A program made the position numbers and the translations under genes. A stretch of DNA of 64,000 bases from Lysobacter auxotrophicus (lineage in GTDB: Bacteria > Pseudomonadota > Gammaproteobacteria > Xanthomonadales > Xanthomonadaceae): NCBI RefSeq assembly GCF_027924565.1, contig NZ_AP027041.1, positions 1,240,001-1,304,000 of the forward strand, read 5' to 3'. The notes beneath the pieces are model-generated. The model had not been told where the DNA came from and did no database searches. It worked only from the letters and a program-made list of their open reading frames with translations. Positions 30,126-39,541 of this stretch are shown piece after piece (the first letter of the stretch is position 1; each line of letters starts with the position of its first letter).

Positions 30126-31568
30126 ATGACCCTTCCCATCCAGATCGCCGAAAACCGCCTGCTGCTGCCCGCCGGCCTCGATGCGGTCGGCCTCGAACGC
30201 ACTTTCGGCACGCTGCTGGGCCCCGGCGTGGATTTCGGCGATCTGTATTTCCAGCACGCGCGTCGCGAGAGCTGGACGGTCGAAGACGGCATCGTCAAGG
30301 ACGGCGCGCACTCGATCGAGCAGGGCGTCGGCGTGCGCGCGATCAGCGGCGAGAAGACCGGCTTTTCGTACTCGGACGAAATCAACACGCAGGCGCTGCT
30401 GACTGCGGCGAAGTCCGCGCGCGCCATCGCGCGCGACGGCTCGGTGCAGGCGCCGCATGCGCTGGTGCGCGGCGGCGGTCGCGAGCTGTACGTGCCCGAG
30501 GATCCCATCGACGGTTACGCGAACGAGGCGAAAGTCGAAGCGCTGCGTCGCATCGACCGCATGCTGCGCGCCGCCGATCCGCGCGTGAAGCAGGTGATGG
30601 TGTCGCTGTCCGGCGGCGTCGACACGATCCTCGTCGCGCGCAGCGACGGCCTGCTCGCCGCCGACGTGCGTCCGCTGGTCCGCCTCAACGTGCAGGTCAT
30701 CGTCGAACACAACGGCCGTCGCGAAAGCGGCTACGCCGGTGGCGGCGGTCGCTACAGCTATGCCGAACTGCTCGATGGCGACAAGCCCGAAACCCTCGCG
30801 CGCGAAGCATTGCGCGTGGCGCTGGTGAACCTGGAAGCGGTCGATGCGCCGGCCGGCGTGATGCCGGTGGTGCTCGGCAACGGCTGGACCGGCGTGCTGC
30901 TGCACGAAGCCGTCGGCCACGGCCTGGAGGGCGACTTCAACCGGAAGGGCACCTCAACCTACGCCGGCCGCCTGGGCCAGCGCGTCGCCTCGCCGGGCGT
31001 CACCATCGTCGACGACGGCACGCTGCCGGGACGTCGCGGTTCGCTCAACGTCGACGACGAAGGCACCTCGACCAACTGCACGACGCTGATCGAGGACGGC
31101 GTGCTGGTGGGCTACATGCAGGACACGCTCAACGCGCGCCTGATGGGCATGGCGCCGACCGGCAACGGCCGTCGCGAATCCTTCGCGCACCTGCCGATGC
31201 CGCGCATGACCAACACCTACATGCTCGCCGGCCAGGACGATCCGCAGGACATGATCCGTTCGGTGAAGAAGGGCCTCTACGCGGTCAACTTCGGCGGCGG
31301 GCAGGTGGACATCACCAACGGCAAGTACGTGTTCTCCGCGACCGAGGCGTACCTGATCGAGGACGGCAAGATCACCGCGCCGGTGAAGGGCGCCACGCTG
31401 ATCGGCAACGGCCCGGAAACCATGCAGCGCGTGAAGATGATCGGCCACGATCTGGCGCTGGACGAAGGCGTCGGCGTGTGTGGCAAGGACGGCCAGAGCG
31501 TGCCGGTCGGCGTCGGCCAGCCGTCGCTGCTGATCGACCAGCTGACGGTGGGCGGTACGCAGGCGTGA
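30126..31568 (+). CDS. tldD: Metalloprotease TldD
   Basis: A 480-residue subunit of the TldD/TldE heterodimeric protease, which trims unfolded or ribosomally made peptides. The zinc motif [18 protein letters not shown] is intact (HExxxH, near residues 259-264), as is the later [10 protein letters not shown] and the final [28 protein letters not shown]. The start ATG at 30126 begins [18 protein letters not shown]; the upstream in-frame ATG gives an Arg-rich tail without homology. Its partner gene pmbA lies 0.9 kb downstream beyond yjgA. Confidence 0.95.
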   Translation: MTLPIQIAENRLLLPAGLDAVGLERTFGTLLGPGVDFGDLYFQHARRESWTVEDGIVKDGAHSIEQGVGVRAISGEKTGFSYSDEINTQALLTAAKSARAIARDGSVQAPHALVRGGGRELYVPEDPIDGYANEAKVEALRRIDRMLRAADPRVKQVMVSLSGGVDTILVARSDGLLAADVRPLVRLNVQVIVEHNGRRESGYAGGGGRYSYAELLDGDKPETLAREALRVALVNLEAVDAPAGVMPVVLGNGWTGVLLHEAVGHGLEGDFNRKGTSTYAGRLGQRVASPGVTIVDDGTLPGRRGSLNVDDEGTSTNCTTLIEDGVLVGYMQDTLNARLMGMAPTGNGRRESFAHLPMPRMTNTYMLAGQDDPQDMIRSVKKGLYAVNFGGGQVDITNGKYVFSATEAYLIEDGKITAPVKGATLIGNGPETMQRVKMIGHDLALDEGVGVCGKDGQSVPVGVGQPSLLIDQLTVGGTQA

Positions 31569-31602
31569 ACCCGGCGTCAGGCGACAGCCCCTGCTTTTTC
31601 CC

Positions 31603-31723
31603 TTCTCCCGTCCGCGGGAGAAGGTGCCCGGAGGGCGGATGAGGGCCGACGCTGCAAGTGCAATGAACAGTGACGGCGCGGTTGCCCTCACCCCCAACCC
31701 CTCTCCCGCCAGCGGGAGAGGGG
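31603..31723. repeat. C-rich double-hairpin repeat (family 3) between convergent tldD and yjgA
   Basis: Two hairpins about 75 nt apart: TTCTCCCG/CGGGAGAA around TCCG (31603-31622), and CCCCTCTCCCGC/GCGGGAGAGGGG around CA (31698-31723, 12 bp). Sequence between includes GGTGCCCGGAGGGCGG and CCCTCACCCCCAACCCC. It is an inverted arrangement positioned 35 nt past the tldD stop and 20 nt past the yjgA stop. It is a candidate bidirectional terminator. A partial relative lies at 12999. Confidence 0.8.
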
Positions 31724-31743
31724 AGCGTCATTCGTTGCGCATT

Positions 31744-32322
31744 TCAGCGCTCGTCGTCCTCGAGCGACTCGTCCGATTCCTCGACGTCGTCCTCGTTCGA
31801 CGCGCCACCGACGATCAGCTCGCGCAGCGCCCGGTACAACTCGCGAAACGCACGCGGCGGCTTGTTCTTGCGGCGCTCGTCCAGCGCGCTGCGCACCAGG
31901 GCGCGAAGGTGCTGGCGATCTGCGGCCGGGTATTCGTCGAGCAACTGCGCCAGCGCGGCGTCGCCGTCGGCCAGCAGGCGCTCGCGCCAGGCCTCGACGC
32001 GATGCATCGCCGCGACTTCGCGACGGGCCGCTTCGCCGTCTTCGTCGAGCGCGTCGCGGATCGCCTCCAGCACCTCGTCGTCCTCGCGACGCATCTGCTT
32101 GGCCAGGTACGCCAGCTGGCGCTTGTGCGCGATGTGCGCGGTGATGCGCTTGCACTCGCGGATGTGCGGCAGCAGCGACTCGGGCACCGGGAGCTTGGCC
32201 AGCTGCGCCTCGGTCAGCGCGACCAGCTTCTCGCCCAGCGCCAGCACTTCCAGCGCCTCGCGCCGGTTCTGGCTGCGACTGGGGCTGAAGAATTCGCCGG
32301 TTTCCTCGTCTCTACCGCGCAT
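31744..32322 (-). CDS. yjgA: DUF615 ribosome-associated protein, DarP (YjgA)
   Basis: A 192-residue protein of the YjgA/DarP family, a factor that aids late 50S ribosomal subunit assembly. Conserved parts: [23 protein letters not shown] near the start, [29 protein letters not shown], and a basic [29 protein letters not shown] followed by a very acidic tail. The ATG at 32320-32322 ([12 protein letters not shown]) matches the family start. The minus-strand gene is flanked by tldD and pmbA on the plus strand, a usual arrangement. It is divergent from pmbA across 133 nt. Confidence 0.92.
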   Translation of the reverse strand: MRGRDEETGEFFSPSRSQNRREALEVLALGEKLVALTEAQLAKLPVPESLLPHIRECKRITAHIAHKRQLAYLAKQMRREDDEVLEAIRDALDEDGEAARREVAAMHRVEAWRERLLADGDAALAQLLDEYPAADRQHLRALVRSALDERRKNKPPRAFRELYRALRELIVGGASNEDDVEESDESLEDDER

Positions 32323-32455
32323 GGCGCACCTGCTGCAAAAGAACTGTCGGACGCGGATTTTCGCGGATGACCACGGATAAAGCACACATTGCGCGAAATC
32401 CGCGTTCATCCGGCGCCCGAATCCGTACCGGATCGCTTTCGAAAAGGACCACCAC

Positions 32456-33847
32456 TTGAGCCAGATCGTCCCCCAGAACCTCCCCGCCTACGCCGCTTCC
32501 CTTGGCGACAGCCACGCGCGCCTGGACGCGCTCGCCGGGCTGTCCCAGCGCCTGCTGGAGAGCGCCCGCGCGCGCGGCGCCACGCAGGCGGAAGTGTCGT
32601 GCTCGGAGGAATCGGGCCTCAACGTCAACGTCCGCATGGGCGAGGTCGAGACGGTCGAATCCACGCGCGATCGCGGCATCTCGGTCACGGTCTACTTCGG
32701 CCAGCGCAAGGGCAGCGCCAGCACCGCCGACCTGCGCGAGGAAAGCCTCGACGCCACCGTCGAGCAGGCCTGCGCGATCGCGCGCCACACCGAGGACGAT
32801 GCCGCCGCCGGCCTGGCCGAAGCGAACCTGATGGCGACGGACCTGCGCGAGTTCGATTCCTGGCACCCGTGGATCATCGACGCCGACCGCGCGCTGGACC
32901 TCGCGCTCGCCTGCGAGCAGGCCGGCCGCGATTCGGATCGCCGCATCGAGAACTCCGACGGCGCCTCGGTCGGCACGGGCGAAAGCATCAGCGTCTACGC
33001 GAACTCGCACGGCTTCATCGGGCGCGAGCGCAGCACGCAGCACAGCATCGGCTGCGCGCTGATCGCCGGTCGCGGCGACGCGATGCAGCGCGACGGCTGG
33101 TACAGCATCGGGCTGTCGGCGGACGACCTGGAATCGGCCACGACGATCGGCCGCAAGGCCGCCGAACGCGCGGCTTCGCGCCTGGCGCCGCGGCAGATTC
33201 CCACCGGCGATTACCCCGTGCTGTATTCGGCCGAAATGGCGCGCTCGCTCATCGGCCACCTGCTCGGCGCCGTGTCGGGGGGCGCGCTCTATCGCCGCGC
33301 GAGTTTCCTTGTCGACAGCGCCGGGCAGCAGCTGTTCCCGGAGTGGTTCGGCATCGAGGAACTGCCGTTCCTGCCGCGCGGTTTCCGCTCCGCGTCGTTC
33401 GATGCCGAGGGCGTGGCCACGCGTGAATCGCCGCTGGTGACCGGCGGCGTGCTGCAGCGTTACGTGTTGGGCAGCTATTCGGCGCGCAAGCTCGGCCTGT
33501 CGACCACGGCCAACGCCGGCGGCGTGCACAACCTGCAGGTCGCCGCGAACGCGGGCGACCAGGAATCGCTGCTGCGCGGCATGGGCCGCGGCCTGCTCGT
33601 CACCGAGCTGATGGGGCAGGGCGTGAACAACGTCACCGGCGATTATTCGCGCGGTGCGGGCGGCTTCTGGGTCGAGAACGGGCAGATCCAGTACCCGGTC
33701 GACGGCATCACCGTCGCGGGCAACCTCAAGTCGATGTTCGCGGCCATCGAAGCCGTCGGCACCGACGTGGATCCGCGCTCGCACGTGCGCACCGGTTCGA
33801 TCCTGATCGGCCGCATGACGGTGGCGGGCGAGTCCGAATCGGAGTGA
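32456..33847 (+). CDS. pmbA: Metalloprotease subunit PmbA/TldE
   Basis: A 463-residue partner of TldD. It has the fold of the family but, as expected for TldE, no HExxxH motif. Recognisable segments: [54 protein letters not shown], and C-terminal [37 protein letters not shown]. The start is a TTG at 32456 preceded by AAAAGGA with suitable spacing, and it gives the family N-terminus [10 protein letters not shown] second TTG or ATG is not needed. Confidence 0.94.
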   Translation: MSQIVPQNLPAYAASLGDSHARLDALAGLSQRLLESARARGATQAEVSCSEESGLNVNVRMGEVETVESTRDRGISVTVYFGQRKGSASTADLREESLDATVEQACAIARHTEDDAAAGLAEANLMATDLREFDSWHPWIIDADRALDLALACEQAGRDSDRRIENSDGASVGTGESISVYANSHGFIGRERSTQHSIGCALIAGRGDAMQRDGWYSIGLSADDLESATTIGRKAAERAASRLAPRQIPTGDYPVLYSAEMARSLIGHLLGAVSGGALYRRASFLVDSAGQQLFPEWFGIEELPFLPRGFRSASFDAEGVATRESPLVTGGVLQRYVLGSYSARKLGLSTTANAGGVHNLQVAANAGDQESLLRGMGRGLLVTELMGQGVNNVTGDYSRGAGGFWVENGQIQYPVDGITVAGNLKSMFAAIEAVGTDVDPRSHVRTGSILIGRMTVAGESESE

Positions 33848-33952
33848 TGGGCGGTAGCTCCCCGCGCGTCGCTTGACCTGTCTCTTGACCTGTCTGGCGC
33901 CGCGTCGGAAAGTGGTTCAGTTCCCCTTTAGGAAATCCGCCAGGAGCAGGCC

Positions 33953-34399
33953 ATGAGCGAGAACCCGATCGACCCCAGCCAGACCTCGGCGCCACCGCCG
34001 CCCCCGTCGTCGGAACACCCCAGCGGCGTGTCGTCGGACCAGCGCCAGTGGGCGATGTTCGCGCACCTGTCGGCGATCGCCGGGGCGGTGCTGACCTCCG
34101 GCGTCGGCGGCTGGGGCACGTTCCTCGGCCCGCTGATCATCTGGCTGGTCAAGAAGGACACCATGCCCTTCGTCGACGACCAGGCGAAGGAAGCGCTGAA
34201 CTTCAACATCACCGTCGCGATCGTGTTCTTCGCGCTGTGGGTGCTGGTGTTCGTGACGCTCGGCATCGGCCTGCTGATCGCGATCCCGGCGTGGTTCGTC
34301 ATCGGCATCGCGTGGCTGGTCTTCACGATCATCGCGGCGATCAAGGCGAACGATGGTGTGACCTACCGTTACCCGTTCACGATGCGCCTGGTGAAGTAA
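33953..34399 (+). CDS. DUF4870 membrane protein
   Basis: A 148-residue protein. A Pro-rich cytoplasmic N-terminus (PSQTSAPPPPPSSEHPSG) precedes three membrane segments carrying the DUF4870 pattern: QWAMFAHLSAIAG, GPLIIWLVKKDTMPFVDDQAKEALNFN and a late WLVFTIIAAIKANDGVTYRYPF. Function is unknown. A strong AGGAG lies 6 nt before the ATG and a clear terminator follows, so this is a single-gene transcript. The 105-nt gap before it shows nothing further. Confidence 0.9.
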   Translation: MSENPIDPSQTSAPPPPPSSEHPSGVSSDQRQWAMFAHLSAIAGAVLTSGVGGWGTFLGPLIIWLVKKDTMPFVDDQAKEALNFNITVAIVFFALWVLVFVTLGIGLLIAIPAWFVIGIAWLVFTIIAAIKANDGVTYRYPFTMRLVK

Positions 34400-34427
34400 C
34401 GCGCTTTCGAATATCGGGAGTGCGAGA

Positions 34428-34456
34428 ACGCCCGCCTCCATGAGGCGGGCGTTTTT
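34428..34456 (+). terminator. Rho-independent terminator after the DUF4870 gene
   Basis: 11-bp stem ACGCCCGCCTC / GAGGCGGGCGT around a CAT loop, running straight into TTTTT. It lies 29 nt after the stop. Confidence 0.93.
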
Positions 34457-34480
34457 GTTTGTGAGCCAGCGAACCTGCTT

Positions 34481-34562
34481 TTGTAGCCCGGGTAAGCGAA
34501 GCGCACCCGGGGCACTGGCGCGGGCAACACCTGTCCCGGGCGGGCTTCGCTTACCGGGCTAC
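34481..34562. repeat. Long palindromic repeat, family 1, copy F
   Basis: TTGTAGCCCGGGTAAGCG at the left; the right arm is slightly decayed (GGGCTTCGCTTACCGGGCTAC). It lies between the convergent DUF4870 and ispA genes, next to the DUF4870 terminator and 25 nt from the ispA stop. Confidence 0.88.
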
Positions 34563-34587
34563 CGGAGCCAAGACAGCGAGGAACCGC

Positions 34588-35463
34588 TCAGCGATCCCGT
34601 TCGATCGCCAGTCGCCCCAGCGCCGCAAGCGCAGCGGTCCGCTCGCCGAAGGAGGCGAGCGCGTCGTCCATCGCGCGACGCAGCTCGTCCAGGCGCGCGC
34701 GCGAGGCGTCCAGGCCGATCAGGGCGGGGAAGGTCGCCTTGTCCTGCGCGACGTCCTTGCCGGCGGTCTTGCCGAGCGTGGCGCTGTCGCCCTCGATGTC
34801 GAGGATGTCGTCGCGCACCTGGAAGGCGAGGCCGAGCGCCGAGGCGTAACGATCCAGCGATGCGAGCTCGTCCGCCGACGCACCGCCGCACAGCGCGCCC
34901 ATGCGCACCGCCGCACGGATCAGCGCGCCCGTCTTGAGGCAATGCAGTTCTTCCAGCGCATGCACCGACAGCGAGCCGCCATTGCCGGTGGCCGCCAGGT
35001 CGAGCGCCTGGCCGCCGCACATGCCGGCGGCGCCGGACGCGCGGGCGAGCGTGCGCAGCAGGTCCACGCGCGTGTCCGCGCCCACATCCGCATCGGCCAG
35101 CACCTCGAACGCGAGCGACTGCAGCGCGTCGCCGGCGAGCACGGCCGTGGCTTCATCGAACGCGACGTGCACCGTCGGCTGCCCGCGACGCAGCGCGTCG
35201 TCGTCCATCGCGGGCAGGTCGTCGTGCACGAGCGAATACGCGTGGATCAGTTCGACCGCGACGGCCGGGGCATCGAGCGTGTCGACCGTGGCGCCGAACG
35301 CCGAGCCGGCGGCGTACACCAGCAGCGGACGCATGCGCTTGCCGCCGAGCAGCACCGCATGCCGCATCGCGGCGTGCAGCCATTGCGGCGGCGAGTGCGG
35401 GTCGGGCAGGGCGCCTTGCAGTGCGGCGTCGGCGCGTTCGCGCCAGCGCGCCAGATCAGACAT
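34588..35463 (-). CDS. ispA: Farnesyl diphosphate synthase (polyprenyl synthetase)
   Basis: A 291-residue short-chain prenyltransferase joining IPP with DMAPP and GPP to make FPP, the precursor for undecaprenyl phosphate and quinones. The first aspartate-rich motif is DDLPAMDDD and the second [16 protein letters not shown] and LVHDD are in their usual places, and chain-length residues upstream of the first motif ([12 protein letters not shown]) fit an FPP synthase. The ATG at 35461-35463 overlaps the end of xseB by 8 nt, so translation is coupled. The usual next gene, dxs, is not here: the repeat and a convergent gene follow. Confidence 0.93.
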   Translation of the reverse strand: MSDLARWRERADAALQGALPDPHSPPQWLHAAMRHAVLLGGKRMRPLLVYAAGSAFGATVDTLDAPAVAVELIHAYSLVHDDLPAMDDDALRRGQPTVHVAFDEATAVLAGDALQSLAFEVLADADVGADTRVDLLRTLARASGAAGMCGGQALDLAATGNGGSLSVHALEELHCLKTGALIRAAVRMGALCGGASADELASLDRYASALGLAFQVRDDILDIEGDSATLGKTAGKDVAQDKATFPALIGLDASRARLDELRRAMDDALASFGERTAALAALGRLAIERDR

Positions 35464-35755
35464 CGCCGCGGCTGGACGAGCCGGCATCCTGCGCGGGCGG
35501 CGCGGAGAAGGGCTCTGCGGTCGCGGGATTCTGCGGATCGCTCAGCAGGCGCACGCGCAGCTCGGCTTCTTCCAGCGCGCTCTGGCAGCGGCGGTAGAGG
35601 CCGACGCCGCGCTCGTAGGCGGCCAGCGAGTCTTCCAGGCTCATTTCGCCGTGTTCCATCTTCTCGACCAGTTGCTCGAGCGCGTCGAGCGACTGCTCGA
35701 AATCGCTCACGGGCGAGGTGGACGGTGTGTCGTCTTGGGCGGGGGTGCGTGGCAT
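35456..35755 (-). CDS. xseB: Exodeoxyribonuclease VII small subunit
   Basis: A 99-residue helical protein that binds XseA to form exonuclease VII. The core [50 protein letters not shown] is the complete family domain. An extra Ser/Pro-rich tail makes it a little longer than the E. coli protein (80 residues). It overlaps ispA by 8 nt, the classic xseB-ispA pairing. XseA is not in this window. Confidence 0.93.
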   Translation of the reverse strand: MPRTPAQDDTPSTSPVSDFEQSLDALEQLVEKMEHGEMSLEDSLAAYERGVGLYRRCQSALEEAELRVRLLSDPQNPATAEPFSAPPAQDAGSSSRGDV

Positions 35756-35786
35756 GCGGGAAGTGTGCGACCGGCCCCGGCGAGGG

Positions 35787-37106
35787 TCAATTGCCGGCCG
35801 CGGCGGTTGCGGCGTGGGCCGCGCCGTCGCGATCCCAAGTGAGCCGTGCGCCGCGTTCGCGAAGCCACGCATCCAGGCGCGCCGAATGGATGAGATCGCC
35901 CGCCGCGAGCAGCTCGCCGTCGCCGTCGCTCAGCAGCGGGAGGCGCTCGCGCTCCCACGGCGTCACGCCCAGTTCCTGCAGGACGTGCTTGAGCGCGTGC
36001 GAATGCGAACGCCCCGTGCGGGTCAGGCGTTCGCCGCCCTGCCGCGCGTGCACCCGCACGGCGGCGTCGAAGCCTGCCGTGCCTTCGAGCGCCAACCGGT
36101 CGCCGCCGGGAAGCGCGAGCGGCGTGCGTCCGTCCCAGTCGACGCTCCAGTCGTCCGGCAGCAAAGGGCGCGCCACGTCAGCGTGAAGCAGGTCGCGCCA
36201 GGCGCGCACCGTGGCACCGCGCCAGTGGAATGTCGGATCCGCGTCATCGCGCGCGACCAGGATTTCCTGCTCGATGCGCTCGATGCCGTTGGCGGGCAGC
36301 GCGGGCAACGCGAGCGTCTGGATCCAGCGCCGCAGCACGCGTGCGCGCCGCGCCTGCGGGAGCGCGAGCAGGCGCGTGCGCGAGAGGCAGCGCGGATCGG
36401 CCGTGCCGACGTGCGCGAATGCCCGCGCATCCTCGTCGTCGAGCAGCCCATCGGCTTGCGCGCACAACGCCGCCGAGCGCGACAGCGCATCGGCCGCGTG
36501 CGGCCAGCGCTCGCGCAGCAACGGCATCACGCGCTGGCGCAGGAAATTGCGGTCGAACGACGTGTCGGCGTTGCTGGGATCGTCGATCCACGCGAGCCCG
36601 TGCGCCTGCGCGTAGGCAAGCAGCGCGTCGCGATCGACGTCGAGCAATGGCCGCCAGATGCGGCCCGGTCCGAACGATCGCCAGCGTCGCATCGCCGAGA
36701 GACCCTCCGGCCCCGACGCGCGAAGCGCGCGCAGCAGGAAGGTCTCGGCCTGGTCGTCGCGATGGTGCGCGAGCGCGAGCACTTCGCCGGACGAAAGCGA
36801 GGATTCGAACGCGGCGTGGCGTGCGGCGCGGGCAGCGGCTTCGGGACCTTCGCCCGTCGGCGCGACGTTCACGCGGATGACCGTCAGCCCAACGCCGAGC
36901 GTTTCGCAGGCGCGTTCGCAATGCGCGGCCCAACGGTCGGCCTCGGCGTGGAGCCCGTGGTGGACGTGGATCGCGCGCAGCCCGTGAGGCGACCCCGCCG
37001 CCGCCAGCACGTGCAGCAGCACGGTCGAATCGAGGCCGCCGCTGAAACCCACGCAGAGCGGCGCCGGCGGGAGATCGTGCAGGGCGGCGGTGGGCGGGGC
37101 GGGCAT
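35787..37106 (-). CDS. tilS: tRNA(Ile)-lysidine synthase
   Basis: A 439-residue enzyme that converts C34 of the CAU-anticodon tRNA-Ile to lysidine, which is essential for AUA decoding. The PP-loop [11 protein letters not shown] sits near residues 22-32. [18 protein letters not shown] and [22 protein letters not shown] are the next N-type ATPase motifs. [38 protein letters not shown] matches the family. The C-terminal TilS domains ([30 protein letters not shown]) are present. The ATG at 37104-37106 is preferred to an upstream ATG that yields a Cys/Trp-rich tail. Promoter signals with the divergent reductase gene must share 113 nt. Confidence 0.93.
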   Translation of the reverse strand: MPAPPTAALHDLPPAPLCVGFSGGLDSTVLLHVLAAAGSPHGLRAIHVHHGLHAEADRWAAHCERACETLGVGLTVIRVNVAPTGEGPEAAARAARHAAFESSLSSGEVLALAHHRDDQAETFLLRALRASGPEGLSAMRRWRSFGPGRIWRPLLDVDRDALLAYAQAHGLAWIDDPSNADTSFDRNFLRQRVMPLLRERWPHAADALSRSAALCAQADGLLDDEDARAFAHVGTADPRCLSRTRLLALPQARRARVLRRWIQTLALPALPANGIERIEQEILVARDDADPTFHWRGATVRAWRDLLHADVARPLLPDDWSVDWDGRTPLALPGGDRLALEGTAGFDAAVRVHARQGGERLTRTGRSHSHALKHVLQELGVTPWERERLPLLSDGDGELLAAGDLIHSARLDAWLRERGARLTWDRDGAAHAATAAAGN

Positions 37107-37219
37107 CGCGCGATGGTGCCATGGACGTGGAATGCAGCAACCCACCGATGGGGCTGCATCGCCGGCGCGGCGGTCGCACCATGCCTCCATCCCCCGTTGC
37201 CGCTTCGCAGGAGTCCGTC

Positions 37220-38281
37220 GTGTCCCGTCTTTTCACCCCGTTCGAACAACGCGCGCTCACCCTGCGCAACCGCCTCGTGGTGGCACCGATGTGCCAGTAC
37301 TCCGCGGTCGACGGCGTGCCCAACGACTGGCACCTGGTGCACCTGGGCAGCCGCGCGGTCGGCGGCGCCGGCGCGATCATCGCCGAGGCCAGCGCCGTCT
37401 CCGCCGAAGGCCGCATTTCGCCGGCCGATACCGGCCTGTGGAACGATCGCCAAGCCGAAGCGTGGTCGCGCATCACGCGCTTCGTCGGGAGCCAGGGCAC
37501 GGTGCCGGGCGTGCAGCTCGCGCACGCGGGCCGCAAGGCGAGCACCGCGCCGCCGTGGCTGGGCGGCATCGCGGTGACGCCCGACGACGGCGGCTGGACG
37601 CCGGTCGCGCCGAGCGCGGTCGCCTTCAGCGAAACCTCGCCCGTGCCGCGCGCGCTGGAGACCAGCGAGCTGCGCAACGTCGTCGACGATTTCGCCTGCG
37701 CCGCGTGGCGTGCACAGGCCGCGGGTTTCCAGATCGCGGAGATCCACGCCGCGCACGGGTATCTGCTGCACCAGTTCCTGTCGCCGCTGTCGAACCATCG
37801 CACCGACGAGTACGGCGGTTCGTTCGAGAACCGCACGCGCCTGCTGCTGGAAGTCATCGACGCCGTGCGCAAGGTCTGGCCGGAGCGCCTGCCGCTGTGG
37901 CTGCGCGTGTCGGCGACGGACTGGCTCGAAGGCGGCTGGGATATCGAGGAGAGCATCGAGCTGGCGCGCATCGTGAAGCAGCGCGGCATCGACCTGGTCG
38001 ACGTGTCCAGCGGCGGCGTGGCGCTCGGCGCGAAGATCCCGCTGCACGCGGGCTACCAGGTGCCGTTCGCGTCGCGCATCCGGCGCGAGGCGGGTATCGC
38101 GACGGGCGCGGTCGGGTTGATCACGAAGTCCGACCACGCCGAGACGATCGTCGAGGAAGGCGACTCGGATGTCGTGCTCATCGCGCGCGAGCTGCTGCGC
38201 GATCCGTATTTCCCGCGGCGGGCGGCGAAGGAGCTGTCCGGCGAGCTGCATGGGCCGGAGCAGTATTTGCGGGCGTGGTGA
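37220..38281 (+). CDS. NADH:flavin oxidoreductase, old yellow enzyme family (YqjM/NamA-like)
   Basis: A 353-residue FMN enzyme of the thermophilic-like OYE class, which reduces activated C=C bonds and other electrophiles. Diagnostic elements: LRNRLVVAPMCQYSA (the flavin-tuning Cys), QLAHAGRKAS, the substrate-binding region AEIHAAHGYLLHQFLSPLSNHRTDEYGGSFENRTRLLLEV, and the C-terminal LIARELLRDPYFP. The start is a GTG at 37220 with AGGAG 7 nt upstream, giving MSRLFTPFEQRALTLRN. ATGs at 37121 and 37181 add non-conserved residues. It stands alone on the plus strand. The natural substrate is unknown. Confidence 0.9.
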   Translation: MSRLFTPFEQRALTLRNRLVVAPMCQYSAVDGVPNDWHLVHLGSRAVGGAGAIIAEASAVSAEGRISPADTGLWNDRQAEAWSRITRFVGSQGTVPGVQLAHAGRKASTAPPWLGGIAVTPDDGGWTPVAPSAVAFSETSPVPRALETSELRNVVDDFACAAWRAQAAGFQIAEIHAAHGYLLHQFLSPLSNHRTDEYGGSFENRTRLLLEVIDAVRKVWPERLPLWLRVSATDWLEGGWDIEESIELARIVKQRGIDLVDVSSGGVALGAKIPLHAGYQVPFASRIRREAGIATGAVGLITKSDHAETIVEEGDSDVVLIARELLRDPYFPRRAAKELSGELHGPEQYLRAW

Positions 38282-38313
38282 GCGCGCGCCGGCAGGTTGA
38301 TTCGAAGACCGAT

Positions 38314-38390
38314 TTGGTAGCCCGGGTAAGCGAAGCGCACCCGGGACTACTACGTTCACCCCGGGTGCGCTTCGCTTACCCGGGCTACAA
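38314..38390. repeat. Long palindromic repeat, family 1, copy G
   Basis: The left arm TTGGTAGCCCGGGTAAGC and the right arm CGCTTACCCGGGCTACAA pair almost fully, spacer ACTACTACGTTCAC. It lies between the convergent reductase and accA genes, 11 nt from the accA stop. Confidence 0.92.
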
Positions 38391-38401
38391 CAGCAGCGGC
38401 C

Positions 38402-39361
38402 TTACGCCGCCTCGTACGCCCCGTAGCTGCGCAGACGCTGGTAGCGGCGTTCGAGCAGCTCGTCGACCGGCAGCGACTCCAGCGAATCCAGTTCGTTGAG
38501 CAGCACGGCCTTCAGGCGCGTGGCCATCTGCTTGGGGTTGCGATGCGCGCCGCCGATGGGCTCGCGCACGATCTTGTCGACCAGGCCCAGGCCGAGCAGG
38601 CGCTTGGCGGTGAGGCCGAGCTGTTCGGCTGCGTCCTTCGCCTTCGCGGCGTCCTTCCACAGGATCGACGCGCAGCCTTCGGGCGAGATCACCGAGTAGG
38701 TGCTGTATTCCAGCATCAGCGTGCGATCGCCGACGCCGATGGCGAGCGCGCCGCCGGAGCCGCCTTCGCCGATCACCGTGCAGATCACCGGGATCTTCAG
38801 CTCGCTCATTTCCAGCAGGTTGCGGGCGATGGCTTCGGACTGGCCGCGCTCTTCCGCGCCCACGCCGGGGTACGCGCCCGGCGTGTCGATGAAGGTCAGC
38901 AGCGGCAGGCGGAAACGCTCTGCCAGCTTCATCAGGCGCAGCGCCTTGCGGTAGCCCTCCGGACGCGGCATGCCGAAGTTGCGCTTGATCTTGCTCTTGG
39001 TATCGCGGCCCTTCTGGTGGCCGATGATCACCACGCTGCGGCCGTTGATGCGGCCCAGGCCGCCGACGATGGCGGCATCGTCGGAGTAGGCGCGATCGCC
39101 GGCGAGTTCCTGGAACTCGTCGCACATCACGCGGATGTAGTCGTTGGTGTACGGGCGCGCCGGGTGGCGGGCCAGCTGCGAGACCTGCCACGGGGACAGG
39201 TCGCGGAAGATCTGGGCGGTGCGGATGCGCAGCTTGTCCTGCAGCGCGTGCACTTCGGCATCCACGTCCACGGCCGGGCCGTTGCTGGCGTGGCGCAGTT
39301 CCTGGATCTTGGCTTCCAGGTCGGCGATGGGCTGCTCGAAGTCGAGGTAGTTCGGATTCAT
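38402..39361 (-). CDS. accA: Acetyl-CoA carboxylase carboxyltransferase alpha subunit
   Basis: A 319-residue subunit that, with AccD, transfers CO2 from carboxybiotin to acetyl-CoA, the first step of fatty-acid synthesis. The length equals E. coli AccA. Starts [19 protein letters not shown]. The oxyanion-forming Gly motifs [17 protein letters not shown] and the segment [27 protein letters not shown] are complete. ATG at 39359-39361 is the only sensible start. In related genomes accA follows dnaE directly; here a reversed GH31 gene lies between. Confidence 0.96.
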   Translation of the reverse strand: MNPNYLDFEQPIADLEAKIQELRHASNGPAVDVDAEVHALQDKLRIRTAQIFRDLSPWQVSQLARHPARPYTNDYIRVMCDEFQELAGDRAYSDDAAIVGGLGRINGRSVVIIGHQKGRDTKSKIKRNFGMPRPEGYRKALRLMKLAERFRLPLLTFIDTPGAYPGVGAEERGQSEAIARNLLEMSELKIPVICTVIGEGGSGGALAIGVGDRTLMLEYSTYSVISPEGCASILWKDAAKAKDAAEQLGLTAKRLLGLGLVDKIVREPIGGAHRNPKQMATRLKAVLLNELDSLESLPVDELLERRYQRLRSYGAYEAA

Positions 39362-39389
39362 GCTCGGGCCGGTGGCCGGAAAGTGGGAC

Positions 39390-39395
39390 AGTCTA
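39390..39395 (-). promoter_or_regulatory. Candidate -10 element for accA
   Basis: TAGACT on the minus strand, 29 nt upstream of the accA ATG. The matching -35 region is weak (GTACGG at 16-nt spacing). Judged only by eye. Confidence 0.3.
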
Positions 39396-39468
39396 GCCGA
39401 GGGCGGGTGACCGTACCGAGAGGTGTGTTGCCGGTATGGGAATCCTGTACGGCCGCCGCTGCGGCCAT

Positions 39469-39482
39469 TGAAAACGTCTTCA
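39469..39482 (+). promoter_or_regulatory. Candidate LacI-family operator upstream of the GH31 gene
   Basis: TGAAAACGTCTTCA is palindromic at 12 of 14 positions around a central CG, the shape of LacI/GalR-family sites (and of sugar-utilisation operators in other proteobacteria). It lies 59 nt before the GH31 ATG, where it could block transcription until maltodextrin-type sugars are present. No LacI-type gene is in the window, so the regulator would act from elsewhere. Confidence 0.45.
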
Positions 39483-39541
39483 TCGGGCCGACCGCCGACC
39501 CGCGTGCTTGAATCCGGGCTCGGGTTCGAGGGGAGACACGG

